Below are positions 1 to 11,169 of a stretch of 64,000 bases of DNA, in pieces. The DNA is from Paraniabella hibiscisoli. Its GTDB lineage: Bacteria; Bacteroidota; Bacteroidia; Chitinophagales; Chitinophagaceae. Where the stretch lies: NCBI RefSeq assembly GCF_022512515.1, contig NZ_JAKWBK010000001.1, positions 2,046,001 through 2,110,000 on the forward strand, written 5' to 3'. The notes under the pieces were generated by a model. It saw nothing but the letters and a program-made list of their open reading frames with translations, did no database searches and was not told the origin of the DNA. The position numbers and the translations under genes are program-made. Positions within the stretch are counted from its first letter, which is position 1, and each line of letters starts with the position of its first letter.

Positions 1-397
1 ATGTATTTTGATTTCTACGTTTTATTGCGTTGATTAAGCACCCGATTATACGTTCTCATGCGTGCGCTTTTCTCAAACTGCGTTGTTTGAGAACTAAGAC
101 GATAGAAAACTGCATTTAGTAACACAGGTATTAATATTTTTTTATGACACTTTAGCTGTAATTACAAGAAGTAAGCAACCGCGTACTACCAAAATGTGCA
201 TAACCTGTGTTTTCGTGTACGGAAAATGTTTGGAAATAAAGATTTTTTTCTACCCTTTTTCAGGTCTAAATTCGCCCTTTGGTTTTAACGGGTAACACAC
301 CTCAACTAATTAATTTAACAGAATTACAAGTAGGATTGCACCCAATGAATCGTTGGTAATAACTGATGACAGGACCTTTTATCGTTTGAATTGAACA
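1..397. other. Upstream region of dnaB, no gene seen
   Basis: No convincing reading frame on either strand. A perfect 9-base inverted repeat (TTCTCAAAC / GTTTGAGAA, six-base loop) lies at 70-93. The stretch just before the dnaB ATG contains TATCGTTTG at about 380-388, one base longer than the TAnnTTTG -7 box. A 5' leader or the tail of an upstream unit are both possible. Confidence 0.4.
70..93. repeat. 9-bp perfect inverted repeat
   Basis: TTCTCAAAC, six-base loop TGCGTT, then GTTTGAGAA. There is no T-run after it, so it is not a typical terminator. It sits about 300 bases before dnaB and could be the hairpin of an upstream transcript or an operator. Confidence 0.5.
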
Positions 398-1988
398 ATG
401 GACCCCATTAACTTAAATAAAGACAGGAAGCAAAAACGCAGAACGAGCGCTGGCAGTGCAGCTGATGTAGGCACCCTGGTGTATGGCAAAGTACCGCCGC
501 AGGCACGCGAACTGGAAGAGGCCGTTTTAGGAGCGATCATGCTGGAAAAGGGCGCTTTTGATGCGGTTATTGAAACCATACGTAACCCTGAATGCTTTTA
601 CGTAGATGCGCATCAGCGTATTTTCCGTGCTATACAATCTCTGGCTAATAAAAGCCAGCCTATTGATATCCTTACCGTGGTGGAAGAACTGCGCATGAAG
701 GAAGAACTGGATATTGTAGGGGACCTTATTATGTGACCAAGCTTACCAACACCGTAGTTTCGGCAGCCAACGTAGAGTCGCATGCCCGTATTATCATGCA
801 GAAATTTATACAGCGTGAATTAATACGGATAAGTGGGGAGATACTTTCGGATGCTTATGAAGATAGTGCTGATGTTTTTGATCTGCTGGATGATGCGGAG
901 TCCAAACTGTTTGAAATAACCAACTCACATATGAAGAGTACGATGCAATCCATCGACTCTGTGTTGGTGGATACCATCAAGCGTATCGAAGACCTGCGTC
1001 ACCGGAACGAAGATGTTACAGGAGTACCGAGTGGTTTTAAGCCTTTGGATAAGATCACTTACGGTTGGCAGAATAGTGATTTGATCATTCTGGCGGCAAG
1101 GCGGCGGTTGGTAAAACAGCGTTTGCCTTAAACCTGGCTCGTAATGCCATTATGAATCCTTCGAAGCAGACGCCGGTGGCTTTCTTCTCTCTGGAGATGA
1201 GTGCCGCTCAGCTGGTTCAGCGTGTATTATCTGCTGAAAGTGAGATCATGCTGGAAAAAATTGCCCGGGGTAAAATGGAAGAGCATGAGATGAAGCAGTT
1301 ATATACCAAGGGTATACAGCGATTATCCCAGGCCCCGCTTTTTATTGACGATACAGCCGCCTTAAATATATTTGAGCTACGTGCTAAATGCCGTAAGCTG
1401 AAGAATAAACATAATATAGGAATGGTGATCATCGACTATTTGCAGTTGATGAGCGGTGGTGGTGACAATAAAAACGGCAACCGCGAGCAGGAGATCAGTA
1501 CCATCAGCCGAAACCTGAAGGGTTTGGCAAAAGAGTTGAATATTCCCATTATCGCCCTGTCCCAGTTAAGCCGTGCGGTGGAACAAAGAGGTACGAAAGA
1601 GGGTAGCCGGGTTCCACAGTTGAGTGACCTTCGGGAATCGGGAGCGATTGAGCAGGATGCGGATATGGTTATGTTCCTCTACCGCCCTGATTATTACGAT
1701 ATCAATACCAATTCGGAAGGAGAAGATCAAAAAGGTTTGACCGAGGTGAAGATTGCTAAGCACCGTAATGGTTCGCTTGACACTGTAAAATTAAAAGCCT
1801 TACTGCATATTCAAAAGTTCATTTCCTGGGATGAAGATCCATATAACGCCATTGGTTTAGGCGGAGGTACCTGGCGCCCGGTAAATGATGATGCAGATGC
1901 AGGTGGCGGTGCGGGAGCGAGACTCTTCCAGGCTCAAAGCAAGATGAACAATATGAGCGATGATGAGCTGGATGAAGCACCTTTTTAG
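398..1988 (+). CDS. dnaB: Replicative DNA helicase DnaB (two apparent frameshifts)
   Basis: Hexameric 5'-3' helicase that unwinds DNA ahead of the replisome. The N-terminal domain (PPQARELEEAVLGAIML, then the FYVDAHQRIF segment) interacts with primase. The C-terminal RecA-like ATPase carries the LIILAARPAVGKTAF Walker A once corrected, Walker B MVIIDYLQLM, and DLRESGAIEQDADMVMFLYR. About 530 residues, the usual length. It is broken at about 722-727 (GGGG for GGGGG, restoring GGPYYVTKLTN) and about 1098 (a C or G missing inside Walker A). Both are fixed by one base, and the gene is essential, so sequencing error is far likelier than decay. It ends in a Gly/Asp-rich tail. No Shine-Dalgarno is visible before the ATG. 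Confidence 0.97.
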
Positions 1989-2054
1989 TTGATGGATGAC
2001 AGTTGTTAGTGGGCAGGTTAATACCTGGACGCTCACCAAAACTCAATAAACAGT

Positions 2055-2899
2055 TTGTTACCTTATTTCTACATACAGCAGCTTGAAATTAGTTCTGAAA
2101 TTTCCAAAGGTGAGAATGGAGAAGGTTGGTTTGCAGGATTCCCGGTAGATCAGCCGAATGTTTTTTTGAGGATGAAGAACAAAAGAATGCGAAAGGCGTA
2201 AGACTGACTTTAGGGGAAGAGAACGATCTTAATTCAGGTATGACCATTACCCTCGATGAAACCAATTCCAAACATGCGATCCAGGTACTGAGAATGAAAG
2301 TGGGTGATCAAATGCATCTTACAGATGGAAAGGGACACCTGATTACAGCTACTATCGTTAATGATCACCGGAAGCATTGCCAGGTATCGGTGGATTTTAT
2401 AGAGCCAAAAGAAAAGCAGGGGAGTGAAGTAACCATTGCGATTGCACTCACCAAAAATGCCAGCCGTTTTGAGTGGTTCCTGGAAAAAGCGGCAGAGCTG
2501 GGTGTTAGCAGGGTAGTGCCGCTGATAACCAGGCGAACCGAAACAGAGAAATTTAAAGAAGAGCGCCTTCAGAATATATTAGTAAGCGCCATGTTGCAAA
2601 GTCAGCAAACCTGGCTCTTACAAATGAGCGCTCCTGTTGATTTCAATAAATTTATCGCCACCCAGGAGCATACATCTGCTACCAATAAATACATTGCCCA
2701 TTGTATTGAAACAGATAAACAGTCCCTTAAATACAAATCCTCCTCTTCACTGATTTTAATAGGTCCCGAAGGTGATTTTACTGCAGAAGAAATTGAAGCT
2801 GCTTTGAACAGCGGCTATCAACCTGTTACCCTGGGAGAAACCCGTTTGCGAACAGAAACTGCCGGTATGGTTGCTGCAACATTATTAAGGGTTGGCTAA
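2055..2899 (+). CDS. rsmE: 16S rRNA (uracil-1498-N3)-methyltransferase RsmE
   Basis: SPOUT-class methyltransferase that modifies U1498 in the small subunit. The diagnostic core is clear from 2240 on: SKHAIQVLRM and the following PUA-like strand, LTKNASRFEWFLEKAAELGV, LIGPEGDFTAEE and LGETRLRTETAGMVA (the knotted SAM site). The 5' end is unclear. A TTG at 2055 opens MLPYFYIQQLEI, which looks like the family's N-terminus, but it lies in another frame. About 45 unexplained residues separate it from the core, and a 7-T run near 2160 is a likely slip point. Alternative starts are TTG 2126 or ATG 2240. Confidence 0.88.
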
Positions 2900-2918
2900 T
2901 TAGCGATCTTAACTTTAC

Positions 2919-2926
2919 TATGTTTG
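2919..2926 (+). promoter_or_regulatory. Bacteroidetes -7 box before nagA
   Basis: TATGTTTG fits TAnnTTTG and ends 15 bases before the nagA ATG at 2942. No good -33 TTTG is present at the usual spacing, so this is a tentative call. Confidence 0.4.
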
Positions 2927-2941
2927 CTGAAAATTCGCTAC

Positions 2942-4080
2942 ATGTTAAAGGCTATTGTTAATGCGACTGTTTTTACCGGTTCTGAAATTGTAAAAAATAC
3001 CTCCATTCTTATTGAGGATGGAAAGATCCTTAAGATAGATGCTGCTGTACCCGATGGCGCTCAAATAATCGATGCTTCAGGCAAAAACATCGCACCTGCT
3101 TTTATCGATATACAGCCCAATGGAGGCTATGATCTGTATTTTTCCAAAGAACTATCTGAGGCTTCCTTACAGGATATGTACCAGGCCAGCATTGATCATG
3201 GTACGGGCTATATACTACCCACATTGATCTCTTCCGGCTTTGAGACTATTCTACAAGGAATTGAAGTTGTTAAAAAAATTATGCAGCAGCAACCCGGCGT
3301 ATTGGGCATGCACCTGGAGGGGCCTTTTATTAATGTTGGCAAGAGGGGTGCGCATCCGGCTGCTATTATTCGTAAACCTACTGATGAAGAATTGCAACAG
3401 ATCATCGCTGCAGGTAAAGATGTAATAAAGATCATCACCATCGCTCCCGAATGTTTCACAGATGACCAGCTGCAGTTGTTGCTGGATAGCGGTATTAATA
3501 TTGCAATAGGCCATACTGCTGTTACATATGACCAGGCTCAGTATTACTTTTCAAAAGGCATTCAGCTGGTAACTCATTTGTACAATGCTATGAACCAGAT
3601 GGGCCACAGAGAATGTGGGTTGGTAGGGGCGATATTTGACAACGAAAATGTTTATGCGCCCATTATCCTGGATGGAGGTCATTGCCATTACGCAGCGGCA
3701 AGAGTGGCATATAAGCAAAAGGGCGATAAACTTATCTTATTGTCGGATGCTGCATTTTTAGGTAGAAAAAACAGGTATTCGATTGGGAAAACTTAAGCAT
3801 CAAAATGGTTGATGGCTATTATCGCGATGGAGCCGGAAATTTAGGCGGTGCTGCCATATCAATGATTGATGCGGTTAAAAATGCTATGGCACACTTAAAT
3901 GTTACTTTACAGGAAGCTATTGAAATGGCGACCAGCCGGGTGGCAAAAGCTATAAAAATGGATGACCGGATCGGGTTTATACAGCCAGGCTACGATGCAC
4001 GATTTGTATTATTTGACGATGATTTAAATTCAGTTGAGTTTTTAGCAGGTAATTGTTTAAACGTCACCTTCGTCAAATGA
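2942..4080 (+). CDS. nagA: N-acetylglucosamine-6-phosphate deacetylase NagA (one frameshift)
   Basis: Amidohydrolase that removes acetate from GlcNAc-6-P in amino-sugar and cell-wall recycling. Landmarks in order: APAFIDIQPNGGYD, MHLEGPF with the metal-binding Glu, IGHTAVT, HLYNAM, DGGHCH, and LLSDAAF with the catalytic Asp. About 380 residues. The frame breaks at about 3770 in an A-run; one extra A gives GRKKQVFDWENLSIKM and joins the halves. The ATG at 2942 is preferred over the one at 2924 because it starts MLKAIVNATVFTG, the family's first strand. No nagB or transporter is next to it. The 3' end overlaps the convergent deaminase gene by about 24 bases. Confidence 0.93.
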
Positions 4081-4552
4081 AAGGGCGATATGCTTTTGCT
4101 GAGCGTCCATCTTTCTCATAACAATACCGGCTTTTTCTAACATTTTTTAGAAGCGATGAAACTATCCAGTGTAGCATATTTATCTGACAGGTAGATTACT
4201 TCACCGATGCCTGCCTGTATGATTGCTTTGGTACATTCGTTACAAGGGAAAAGTGCCGTGTAGATCTTGCATCCGTGAAGGCTGATGCCTATATTATTCA
4301 AAATGGCGTTTAATTCTGCATGGCATACATAGGGATACTTCGTTTCTAAAAATCGCCCTGCTTCTGCCAGGGAAATTCATCGTCACTGATACCAATGGGC
4401 AAACCATTATATCCAACCCCTACAATTTTATTCTGGGTATTTACAATACAGGCGCCTACCTGGGTAGAAGGGTCTTTACTGCGCTTGCCTGAAAGTAAGG
4501 CTACTCCCATAAAGTATTCATCCCAGCTAATATAGTTTTCTCTTTTACCCAT
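4057..4552 (-). CDS. dCMP deaminase family protein (two frameshifts)
   Basis: Zinc-dependent cytidine/deoxycytidylate deaminase that makes dUMP for thymidylate synthesis. The N-terminal part has [19 protein letters not shown] and VGVGYNGLP. After adding one T at about 4350 the frame continues [15 protein letters not shown] (the HAE zinc and proton-shuttle motif) and [12 protein letters not shown] (the PCxxC zinc ligands). A second missing A at about 4145 precedes the C-terminal [16 protein letters not shown] and a TAA at 4057. Length about 165 residues, normal for the family. It lies about 70 bases downstream of the heme oxygenase on the same strand. Confidence 0.9.
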
Positions 4553-4623
4553 TTCTCAATAGTATCTTTTTTACAAAATTATCGGAAATGAGTGATCCTA
4601 TTGCAGGAACTATGATGTATGTG

Positions 4624-5194
4624 CTACGCAGGTATGATGGTCTCTGCAACTGTGAGGTATAGGTCGTATGCTTTTTGTGCGCCCCGTAATGCGCTTTCGT
4701 GATCTTCATATCGATTGATGACTTCCAGGAATTGTTTCCAACGTATTCCGGTCTGGTTAGCATAAACATTATAATAGGCTAATGGCAGGGCCGCTAAGGA
4801 GTCATTCTTTTTCAACTGCTTTATGATAAACTGTCCGCCAAGGGTAGCGCCTTCCAAAACATATAATGCGCCCAAAGCCTCAGCTTCATTGTCAAAAGAG
4901 GGTGGACGAATAATTAAGTTATCATCTGCTAAAAGGTTAATGCCGGAGCCAATCATGTCTTCTTCCAATGCAGGCAGTTTAGCTCTTTTGATAAGTTCAA
5001 TTTCCTTTTTACGCGTTCTCCCAATACAGTAAAAATGATGGGTTCGAGTAAGCGGTGTACACAATAATTAACCCGCAATACTTTGTTGTAGTCAGAAAAG
5101 GTAAGACTCCCGTCCATAATAGCTCCGGCAAATAATGCCTGCTCCAGCCTGGTATGCAAGGGGCTGTTGTCGTCTTTATAACATTACTCAGCAT
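4624..5194 (-). CDS. bphO: Biliverdin-producing heme oxygenase BphO (two frameshifts)
   Basis: Opens heme to biliverdin, the chromophore needed by the adjacent phytochrome. The corrected protein begins MLSNVIKTTTAP then LHTRLEQALF with the proximal heme-ligand His. It later has GALYVLEGATLGGQ, the distal-helix glycine motif of bacterial heme oxygenases, and ends near ETIIPA, about 190 residues. Frame breaks at about 5155 and about 5010 (GTAAAAAGG needs one more A). Its ATG directly follows the phytochrome stop (TAAATG), so the two are almost certainly one transcript and translationally coupled. Confidence 0.92.
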
Positions 5195-7409
5195 TTAAGC
5201 AGGTGTGTTTTGAAATACAAGGTAGAAAGCGGTCCCTTCTCCGAGGTTACTGATGCACCAGGCATAACCTTTGTGCTTTTCCAGGATGGTTTGCACAATT
5301 GGTAAGCCTATGCCAGATCCTTCAAATTCACCGGCATTCTGGCAACGATTAAACAGGTCATATATATGAGCATGATCTTCGGGTGGAATACCGATACCGT
5401 TATCCAATATTCTGTAGCAGGTATAGTTATCTTTTTTAAAACCACTGATCTCCACCTTGGGGTTGCTGGTTTTTGAACTGTATTTTAAAGCATTGCCGAT
5501 GATGTTAGAGAAGCAATGATAAATAAGGTGATGATCGCCAAATATTTCGGGCGTATTGCCTATTACAATTTTTGTTTTATGGTACTCGTGAGCTATGGTA
5601 TGGTCGCTTACAATGTCATTAATGAGTATGGCAACATCTACTTCTTTAAATGTGATCTCGTTTTTATTTATACGGGTAAGTTGGTTGACGCCTGATATCA
5701 TCTCACTCATCTTGTCAACGCTCGTCATTATTTTTTTAGTAATCTCTTTTTCTTTAGGGCTCATGGATTCTCCGGCCAGTAATAACAACTGGGCATAAGA
5801 TCTGATAACCGTTAGCGGCGTTTTAAGATCATGAGAAACCGTATAACTGAAAAATTCCAGGTCCTTTAATACGGTTAAGCTTACTGTTATATTCGGAAAT
5901 TTGCTTTCTTTCTTTCGCAAACGATGACTCTATCAGTCCTGTTACCCTTTGGGCGGAACTGATTTCTTCGTTGCTCCAGCTTTCAGATTGCTGTGTAATA
6001 TTTTCTCTCCATACAGCAAAGGATTTACGGGGGATGTATTGCTGTAGCTGCTTGTTTCCCTTAACAGGCTGGGTATCCTTATCATGTGGGTTGCCCGCCC
6101 ATTGCACTACATACCGGTTTTCTTTTTTGAACCAAACCAAATAGCCTTCTTCAATATTTAGCGGAGCGATGAGTATGCCGCTGGCTTTTTTATAATACTC
6201 AGCGGCCCTTTCATCTTCTTTAGAAAACTGTTGCGTGTAATGCAAACCGTATGTGCGTTTGGCTTTATACCATCCAATGATGGAAAGAATCTGATCTCTT
6301 TCGGGCACCAACCCGTGGCTATACAGCTGACCATCAAACATCATGGCGAAACCTGTTGCGCTGGTAGTTTGTAGAAAATGTTGCAGCCCCTTGCTGAGGC
6401 TTGATTTAAAATTATGCTCCTGTATGATCAACTCCTGCAAGCGCGAATAATTGACGGTGTATTTTCTTTCGGCCTGTTTGGAAAGATCCTTTAATTTTTC
6501 AGATATCCGTGACATCATTACTTTGGCAATGAGCAAAGTTGCCTGCCTTACTTTGTAGTCAATGATCTTAGGAGTGCTGTGATGACAGGAAACCAGGCCC
6601 CAAAGTGCATTGTCATCCATGATAGATACGCTATAGCTGGATGTTACTCCCATATTTTTTAAGTACTCAATATGGGTGGGAGATACGGCACGTAAAACAG
6701 AATAGGTGAGGTCCAGCGGAGCGGGGTAGACGAAATGATAAGCGGCGTTGCTCCCCGGCTTCGTGCACCAGGCGGATATGATGATTTTTTTATAAAGCTC
6801 CCGCGCCTGCCGGGGTATATCTGTCTCCGGATATCGCAATCCCATAAATGGTTCCAGGTCACCGTCTATTGCTTCTGCTACTACCTGTCCGCTTCCGTCT
6901 GTATGAAACTGGTATACCATTACACGTTCAAAACCGGTGATACGCTTGATCTCCGAAACAGCTGCATCCATAATATCAGCAATTACATTTTGGCCGATAA
7001 CGGTGTCTACTATTTCAAAAATCTTGTCGGAAACATCATCGTCCTGCAAAACAGGTTCTGTTTCAAATAATATATAATTACTGCTAAAAGAATGGATCAG
7101 GTAATAACTAATGTCATTGCAGGTTATTACCGGGTAATGATTGGGCAAACTTTCGTCGCCCTTGCTTAATGATGCAGCGTAGCGGGAGAACAAAAAGCCA
7201 GGGCCAATAATAAGCTTATCTAAAATCTTACAATGTCTTCCGATAATATCATTGGCGTTAATGGATAGCAAGCTATCCACATTTTCGCTGACATGGGTAA
7301 TCTGTTCTTTGTCTTTCTCTATCCCAATTAAAAATCCCCTGTCCTGTATTTTACCCAGAATATGGATCGGTTCGGTATGGCACTGAAGTATTGAAGAAGG
7401 ATTACTCAT
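5195..7409 (-). CDS. bphP: Bacteriophytochrome histidine kinase BphP (one frameshift)
   Basis: Red/far-red photoreceptor kinase. PAS domain: Cys10 in ILQCHTEPIHILGKIQ is placed as the biliverdin-binding cysteine. GAF domain: GLRYPETDIPRQARELY is the DIP motif that contacts the chromophore. PHY domain: tongue motif PRKSFAVWRE with WSNEEI. The C-terminus is HisKA (FSYTVSHDLKTPLTVI, phosphorylated His) and HATPase (NIIGNALKYSS, DNGIGI, GSGIGLPIVQ). About 737 residues. One frameshift at about 5890 joins the PHY linker to HisKA. There is no adjacent dedicated response regulator, so the partner is unknown. Organisms of this type are not phototrophic in general, so a light-responsive regulatory role is inferred. 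Confidence 0.95.
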
Positions 7410-7594
7410 AAACGGTTTTGGGGACTATTCCTTGAACACGGTAGAAGGTAAATGTAAATATTGTTTGCGATATATAGCTTATAAACGTTTTTGATTGCGG
7501 TTTAGTATTGAGTTTCATGGAACTACATTGTTAAAATTTTTAGACATACTATGGAATGCTGGTGGAGCCGCATCCTAATTCAAATAAACGGGCA

Positions 7595-8358
7595 ATGAAA
7601 ATTTATTTAATAACCATGCTGTTTTGGGTGGGATGTGAACAGGCCTCCGTTCGTTCGGCGGTTCGTGAATACCCTGCTGAGTCGGCTTCAAATATTGATG
7701 CTTTTCGCAGTGTGGGTGCTATCAGGGAGCCCGCGGGTTCTAAACGGATAGATTGTAAAGAAGGTTCCTTTGGGCATTGGTTAAGGAAGGTGACCTTAAA
7801 ATCCGGCAACGAGGTTTTCCTCTTTAATGGCCGGCTTAAACCCAACCAGCAAGCACAATATGCAGTGATGGATATCTCTGTGGGGAAAAGGGACTTACAG
7901 CAATGTGCGGATGCGGTGATGAGGCTTCGCGCTGAATTTCTGTTTGATCAAAAGCGTTTTTCTGACATAGTTTTTGCCGACAACCTGGGAAAAAATATAC
8001 CTGGACCGGAGGTAACGATAAAAGTAGTTTTCCTAAATACTTAGATCGTGTATTTGGAATGTGTGGAACTGCCTCACTGGAAAAACAGCTGAAACCAGGA
8101 TTAGTAAAAAATATTGAACCCGGTGATGTGCTGATCAAAGGAGGTTTTCCCGGACACGCAATGATCGTAGTGGATGTGGCGATTGATGAAAAAGGGAGAC
8201 GATGGTTTATGCTGGCGCAAAGCTATATGCCTGCGCAGGATATACATGTAGTTAAAAATCCTGATGCAAATAATAGTCCCTGGTATAAAGCAGATGAGCT
8301 ACAGGCGATTAATACGCCCGAATGGACCTTTACACCCGGCCAGCTAAGAAAATGGTAG
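7595..8358 (+). CDS. DUF4846 lipoprotein (one frameshift)
   Basis: Exported protein of the DUF4846 family, biochemical role unknown. The ATG at 7595 gives a signal with lipobox LFWVGCEQ; the upstream in-frame start at 7556 would bury it. Family landmarks are GSFGHWLRKV, NQQAQYAVMDISVG, DLQQCADAVMRLRAE, MCGTASLEKQLKP, KGGFPGHAMIVVDVA and LAQSYMPAQDIHV. The frame breaks at about 7995 in a 6-A run; one more A yields LGKKYTWTGGNDKSSF and connects both parts. About 255 residues. It is transcribed divergently from bphP. Confidence 0.88.
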
Positions 8359-8467
8359 AGGGCTTTAAAGTCAATAGCAGGTACTATGATTAGAATCACT
8401 ATTTCAATTGAGTTTTATCATGAGTGGTGATTTTTGGAGGAACTAGCTTTACATCATCTTGGCTAAA

Positions 8468-8821
8468 ATGCAACTATATATTTCGGAAAGCACCCGACCC
8501 GAGGATGTGAAAAATTTCTTTTCATCCTGCTACCCGTTTCTAAAGATCGAACTTTATAAAATGGAGAAAGATACTAATGTGGGTCGGGGTAAAAAGCATA
8601 GCCCTGTGATGGATAAATTTGTGGATCTTCCCGGGGAAGGTGTTGTTGATATTCATAGCGATATCACCGTTGCGGAGCTGGGAAGCAGCTTTGCAGGTTT
8701 TGGCCTGCGAACGGAAGTGTTTAGAAAAAGCGGGAATGTGTGGGTGGCTACCCTGCTTACCGATAGCTGGACGCTTCAGCAACAAAATAACGCGGGTGAG
8801 GAGATCACCAATAATACCTGA
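8468..8821 (+). CDS. Conserved hypothetical protein
   Basis: An intact 117-residue cytosolic protein with no signal peptide or membrane segment. I do not recognise a named domain; the C-terminal part (VFRKSGNVWVATLLTDSWTL) looks like a small beta-rich fold. The ATG at 8468 is chosen over the TTG at 8459. It converges with the response regulator, stops being only about 6 bases apart. Confidence 0.7.
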   Translation: MQLYISESTRPEDVKNFFSSCYPFLKIELYKMEKDTNVGRGKKHSPVMDKFVDLPGEGVVDIHSDITVAELGSSFAGFGLRTEVFRKSGNVWVATLLTDSWTLQQQNNAGEEITNNT

Positions 8822-8827
8822 CCTTGT

Positions 8828-9894
8828 TTAGTAAGGCAGGTTCTTTAATTTCCCTTCGTTTAAAATAATAATACTTCCGCCTTTAATATCAATCAGCTTT
8901 TCTGCTTTAAAATCTGACAGGGTCCTGATCAGTGATTCTGTAGCGATCCCTGTAGCCTGGGCCAGGTTGTCTCTCGATAACCTGATTTCTTTGGTATCAG
9001 GCGATTCTGCTTTAAATTTCTCCAGCATTGCGGTTAACTGGTAGGCTACTTTTTTCGCAATGAGTTATAGGCAATGTTTAGCAGACTTTCTTCTTTCTCC
9101 AGCACATTATGTGTGATCAGTTTAATAAACTGCCTGGCAACCTGCATGTCGGCGGACATCAGCACCAAAAAATCATCCTTGGGAATCGTCATGATTTCTG
9201 CATCTTCCAATACTTCCGCACTCTCTTTATATACAATGTTCTCTAATATATAAGTATATCCGAGAAAATCACCTTTGCCCAATACATTCGTGATCAGCTC
9301 TTTCCCGTCATCATTCGATTTGAAGGTTTTAACCTTGCCACTTTTTACATAGTATACCGCCTTAGGCCTTTGTCCTTCGGCATATATTTGCTGTTTCTTT
9401 TTATAGTTATATACCTCCCGTTCTTCTGAAATTAAAGGAACATGCGTTACCTTTTTTACATTCGTCAAAAAGCTATTAAGCGAGTCGGAACTTTCAATAT
9501 CCCTTGTCAGCTGCTGTTTCACCGCTTCTGATTTATGTAACCTCATCTCAACACCTTTTAGTAATTCTATTCCTTCAAAAGGCTTGGTGATGTAGTCGTC
9601 AGCGCCTAGCTCCATCCCCTTGCGGAAATCTGTCTTCTCCGATTTTGCAGTTAAAAATATAAAAGGAATGCTATTGGTTTTGGGATTTTGATTGAGCAGG
9701 TATACTACACCATAACCATCTAATACGGGCATCATAATATCACAGATGATGAGGTCGGGAATTTGCTCAATGGCTATTTCAGTTCCCAGTTTACCATTCT
9801 CCGCAGTAATTACCTCATAGCCCGATAGTTCCAGTATTTCGGCAATATTGTCTCTTACTTCGTCGTTATCTTCTATTACAAGAATTTTTTTCAT
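8828..9894 (-). CDS. Response regulator with CRP-type cNMP-binding and HTH domains (one frameshift)
   Basis: Two-component regulator. The receiver domain (residues 1-120) has the acidic pair in IEDNDE, phospho-Asp in LIICDIMMPVLDG, Thr in FLTAKS and Lys in ITKPFEG. A cyclic-nucleotide-binding fold follows (YVKSGKVKTFKSND, GKGDFLGYTYILE). The Crp helix-turn-helix (LSRDNLAQATGIATESLIRTLSDFK) lies beyond a frameshift at about 9053, where CGAAAAAAG needs one more A. About 355 residues. The histidine kinase gene ends 15 bases upstream on the same strand and is the likely partner. Confidence 0.92.
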
Positions 9895-9908
9895 CCTGTG
9901 ATGTAGGT

Positions 9909-11163
9909 TTATTGAGGGATATGTATTGTGAAAACAGAACCTTTTTCCAGCTCACTTTTAAATTCAATAGAACCATTCATGAGTTCTATGTACCGTAATA
10001 CGATATTTAAACCCAGGCCGGTACCCTGGATATTTACCGCATTTTTTGCCCTGAAGAACCGTTCAAATAAATGAGCCTGGTCTTCCTCAGAGATACCAAT
10101 ACCACTGTCCTTTATAGAAAGTAGCACTTCTGAAGAGCTGATATGGCAAAGTAATACAATGGCACTGTTTTCCGGGGAAAATTTAATAGCGTTAGAGAGT
10201 AAATTGATGCATATATTCTTTAGCAGCCTTTCGTCGATCACTATCGGCCGATCACCACTAAAGTCAGTCCGGATCTCCTGACCAGGTTTACAATGTACCG
10301 ACATCTCATACCACATCGTTCAGCGCTTCAAAACAAGCTTCGGCGCTAAACGTTTCAGGTTTTGCCTGCACAATTCCTTCGTCCAGTTTATCCAATGATA
10401 AAAAGTCATCCAGTATCATCTTCATATCATTAACCGCATGTTTAATACGATTGATATGTTTGGTTCTTTTACCGGGTTCATCCAGGTCATTATACTTCTC
10501 CAGCAAAAAAGAAGAAGACAGGATGGTGCTCAGCGGCGTTTTAAATTCATGCGAAGCCATCGATACGAACTTGGATTTCATCTCACCCAGGTCCTTCTCT
10601 GTTTTCAAAGCTTCGCTTAACTCCAGCTTCGACTGCTCCAGAGCTGAAAGCGTTTCCCGCAACATCTTAGTGCGGTCATCAATCTTCTTTTCAAGTGATA
10701 TGTTGAGCTGTTTGATCTCTTTGGTGACCTGCTCCAGTTCTTCCTTTTGTTTAAGTACAACCTCTTCCTGGTGCTTACGTACCGTTATGTTAATTACAAA
10801 AGCAATACGAAAAGCTCATTGCTTACTGTGTAACTACTCAAACTTACTTCCACGGGGAATACGCTGCCGTCTTTTCTTTGTGCATAAAGGTCCCTGCCAT
10901 GTCCCATGGAGCGGGGAGTTGGGTGTTCATAATAGTCTTCTCTATAGCCCTCATGACGGGCTTTTATCGCTGGGGGAGTAAAATTTCAAGCGGCTTTTGA
11001 ATAATCTCGTCCTTGGCATAGCCAAAGTCTTTTTCTGCCTGTTTATTAAAGTTAATGATCCTTCCATTCCGGTTGGTTACCACAATGCCAATAGTAGCAT
11101 GATCAAATAAGGCTTCGATCCAGTTACGCTGGTCTTCGTTGGTATGTTCAAAAACTGGTGCAT
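9909..11163 (-). CDS. PAS-domain sensor histidine kinase (several frameshifts)
   Basis: Kinase with an N-terminal PAS domain (IEALFDHATIGIVVTNRNGR, FGYAKDEI, RKDGSVFPVEVSLSSY), a coiled-coil linker, HisKA (KSKFVSMASHEFKTPLSTIL, phosphorylated His) and HATPase (NLLSNAIKFSPENS, DSGIGISEEDQ, GTGLGLNIVLRYIE). About 417 residues. The start is ATG 11163 if one T is added in the TTTTT at about 11150. Other breaks are at about 10973 (CCCCC), about 10800 and about 10312. No transmembrane helices are seen, so it senses a cytosolic cue. The PAS type is common in kinases paired with CRP-type regulators, as here. Confidence 0.9.
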
Positions 11164-11169
11164 GCAGAG

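Noticed and set aside
398..1988. Programmed ribosomal frameshifting in dnaB and other genes
   Set aside because: Breaks occur in dozens of genes without slippery heptamers plus structure, and all ask for the same kind of single-base repair. Sequence error explains them better.
9046..9894. Separate response regulator and CRP-like gene
   Set aside because: The two frames join with one added A in a 6-A run into one continuous receiver-CRP protein.
10451..10981. Long plus-strand frame opposite the PAS kinase
   Set aside because: Its product is Cys/Ser/Leu-rich low-complexity sequence; the minus strand carries clear PAS and HisKA motifs there.
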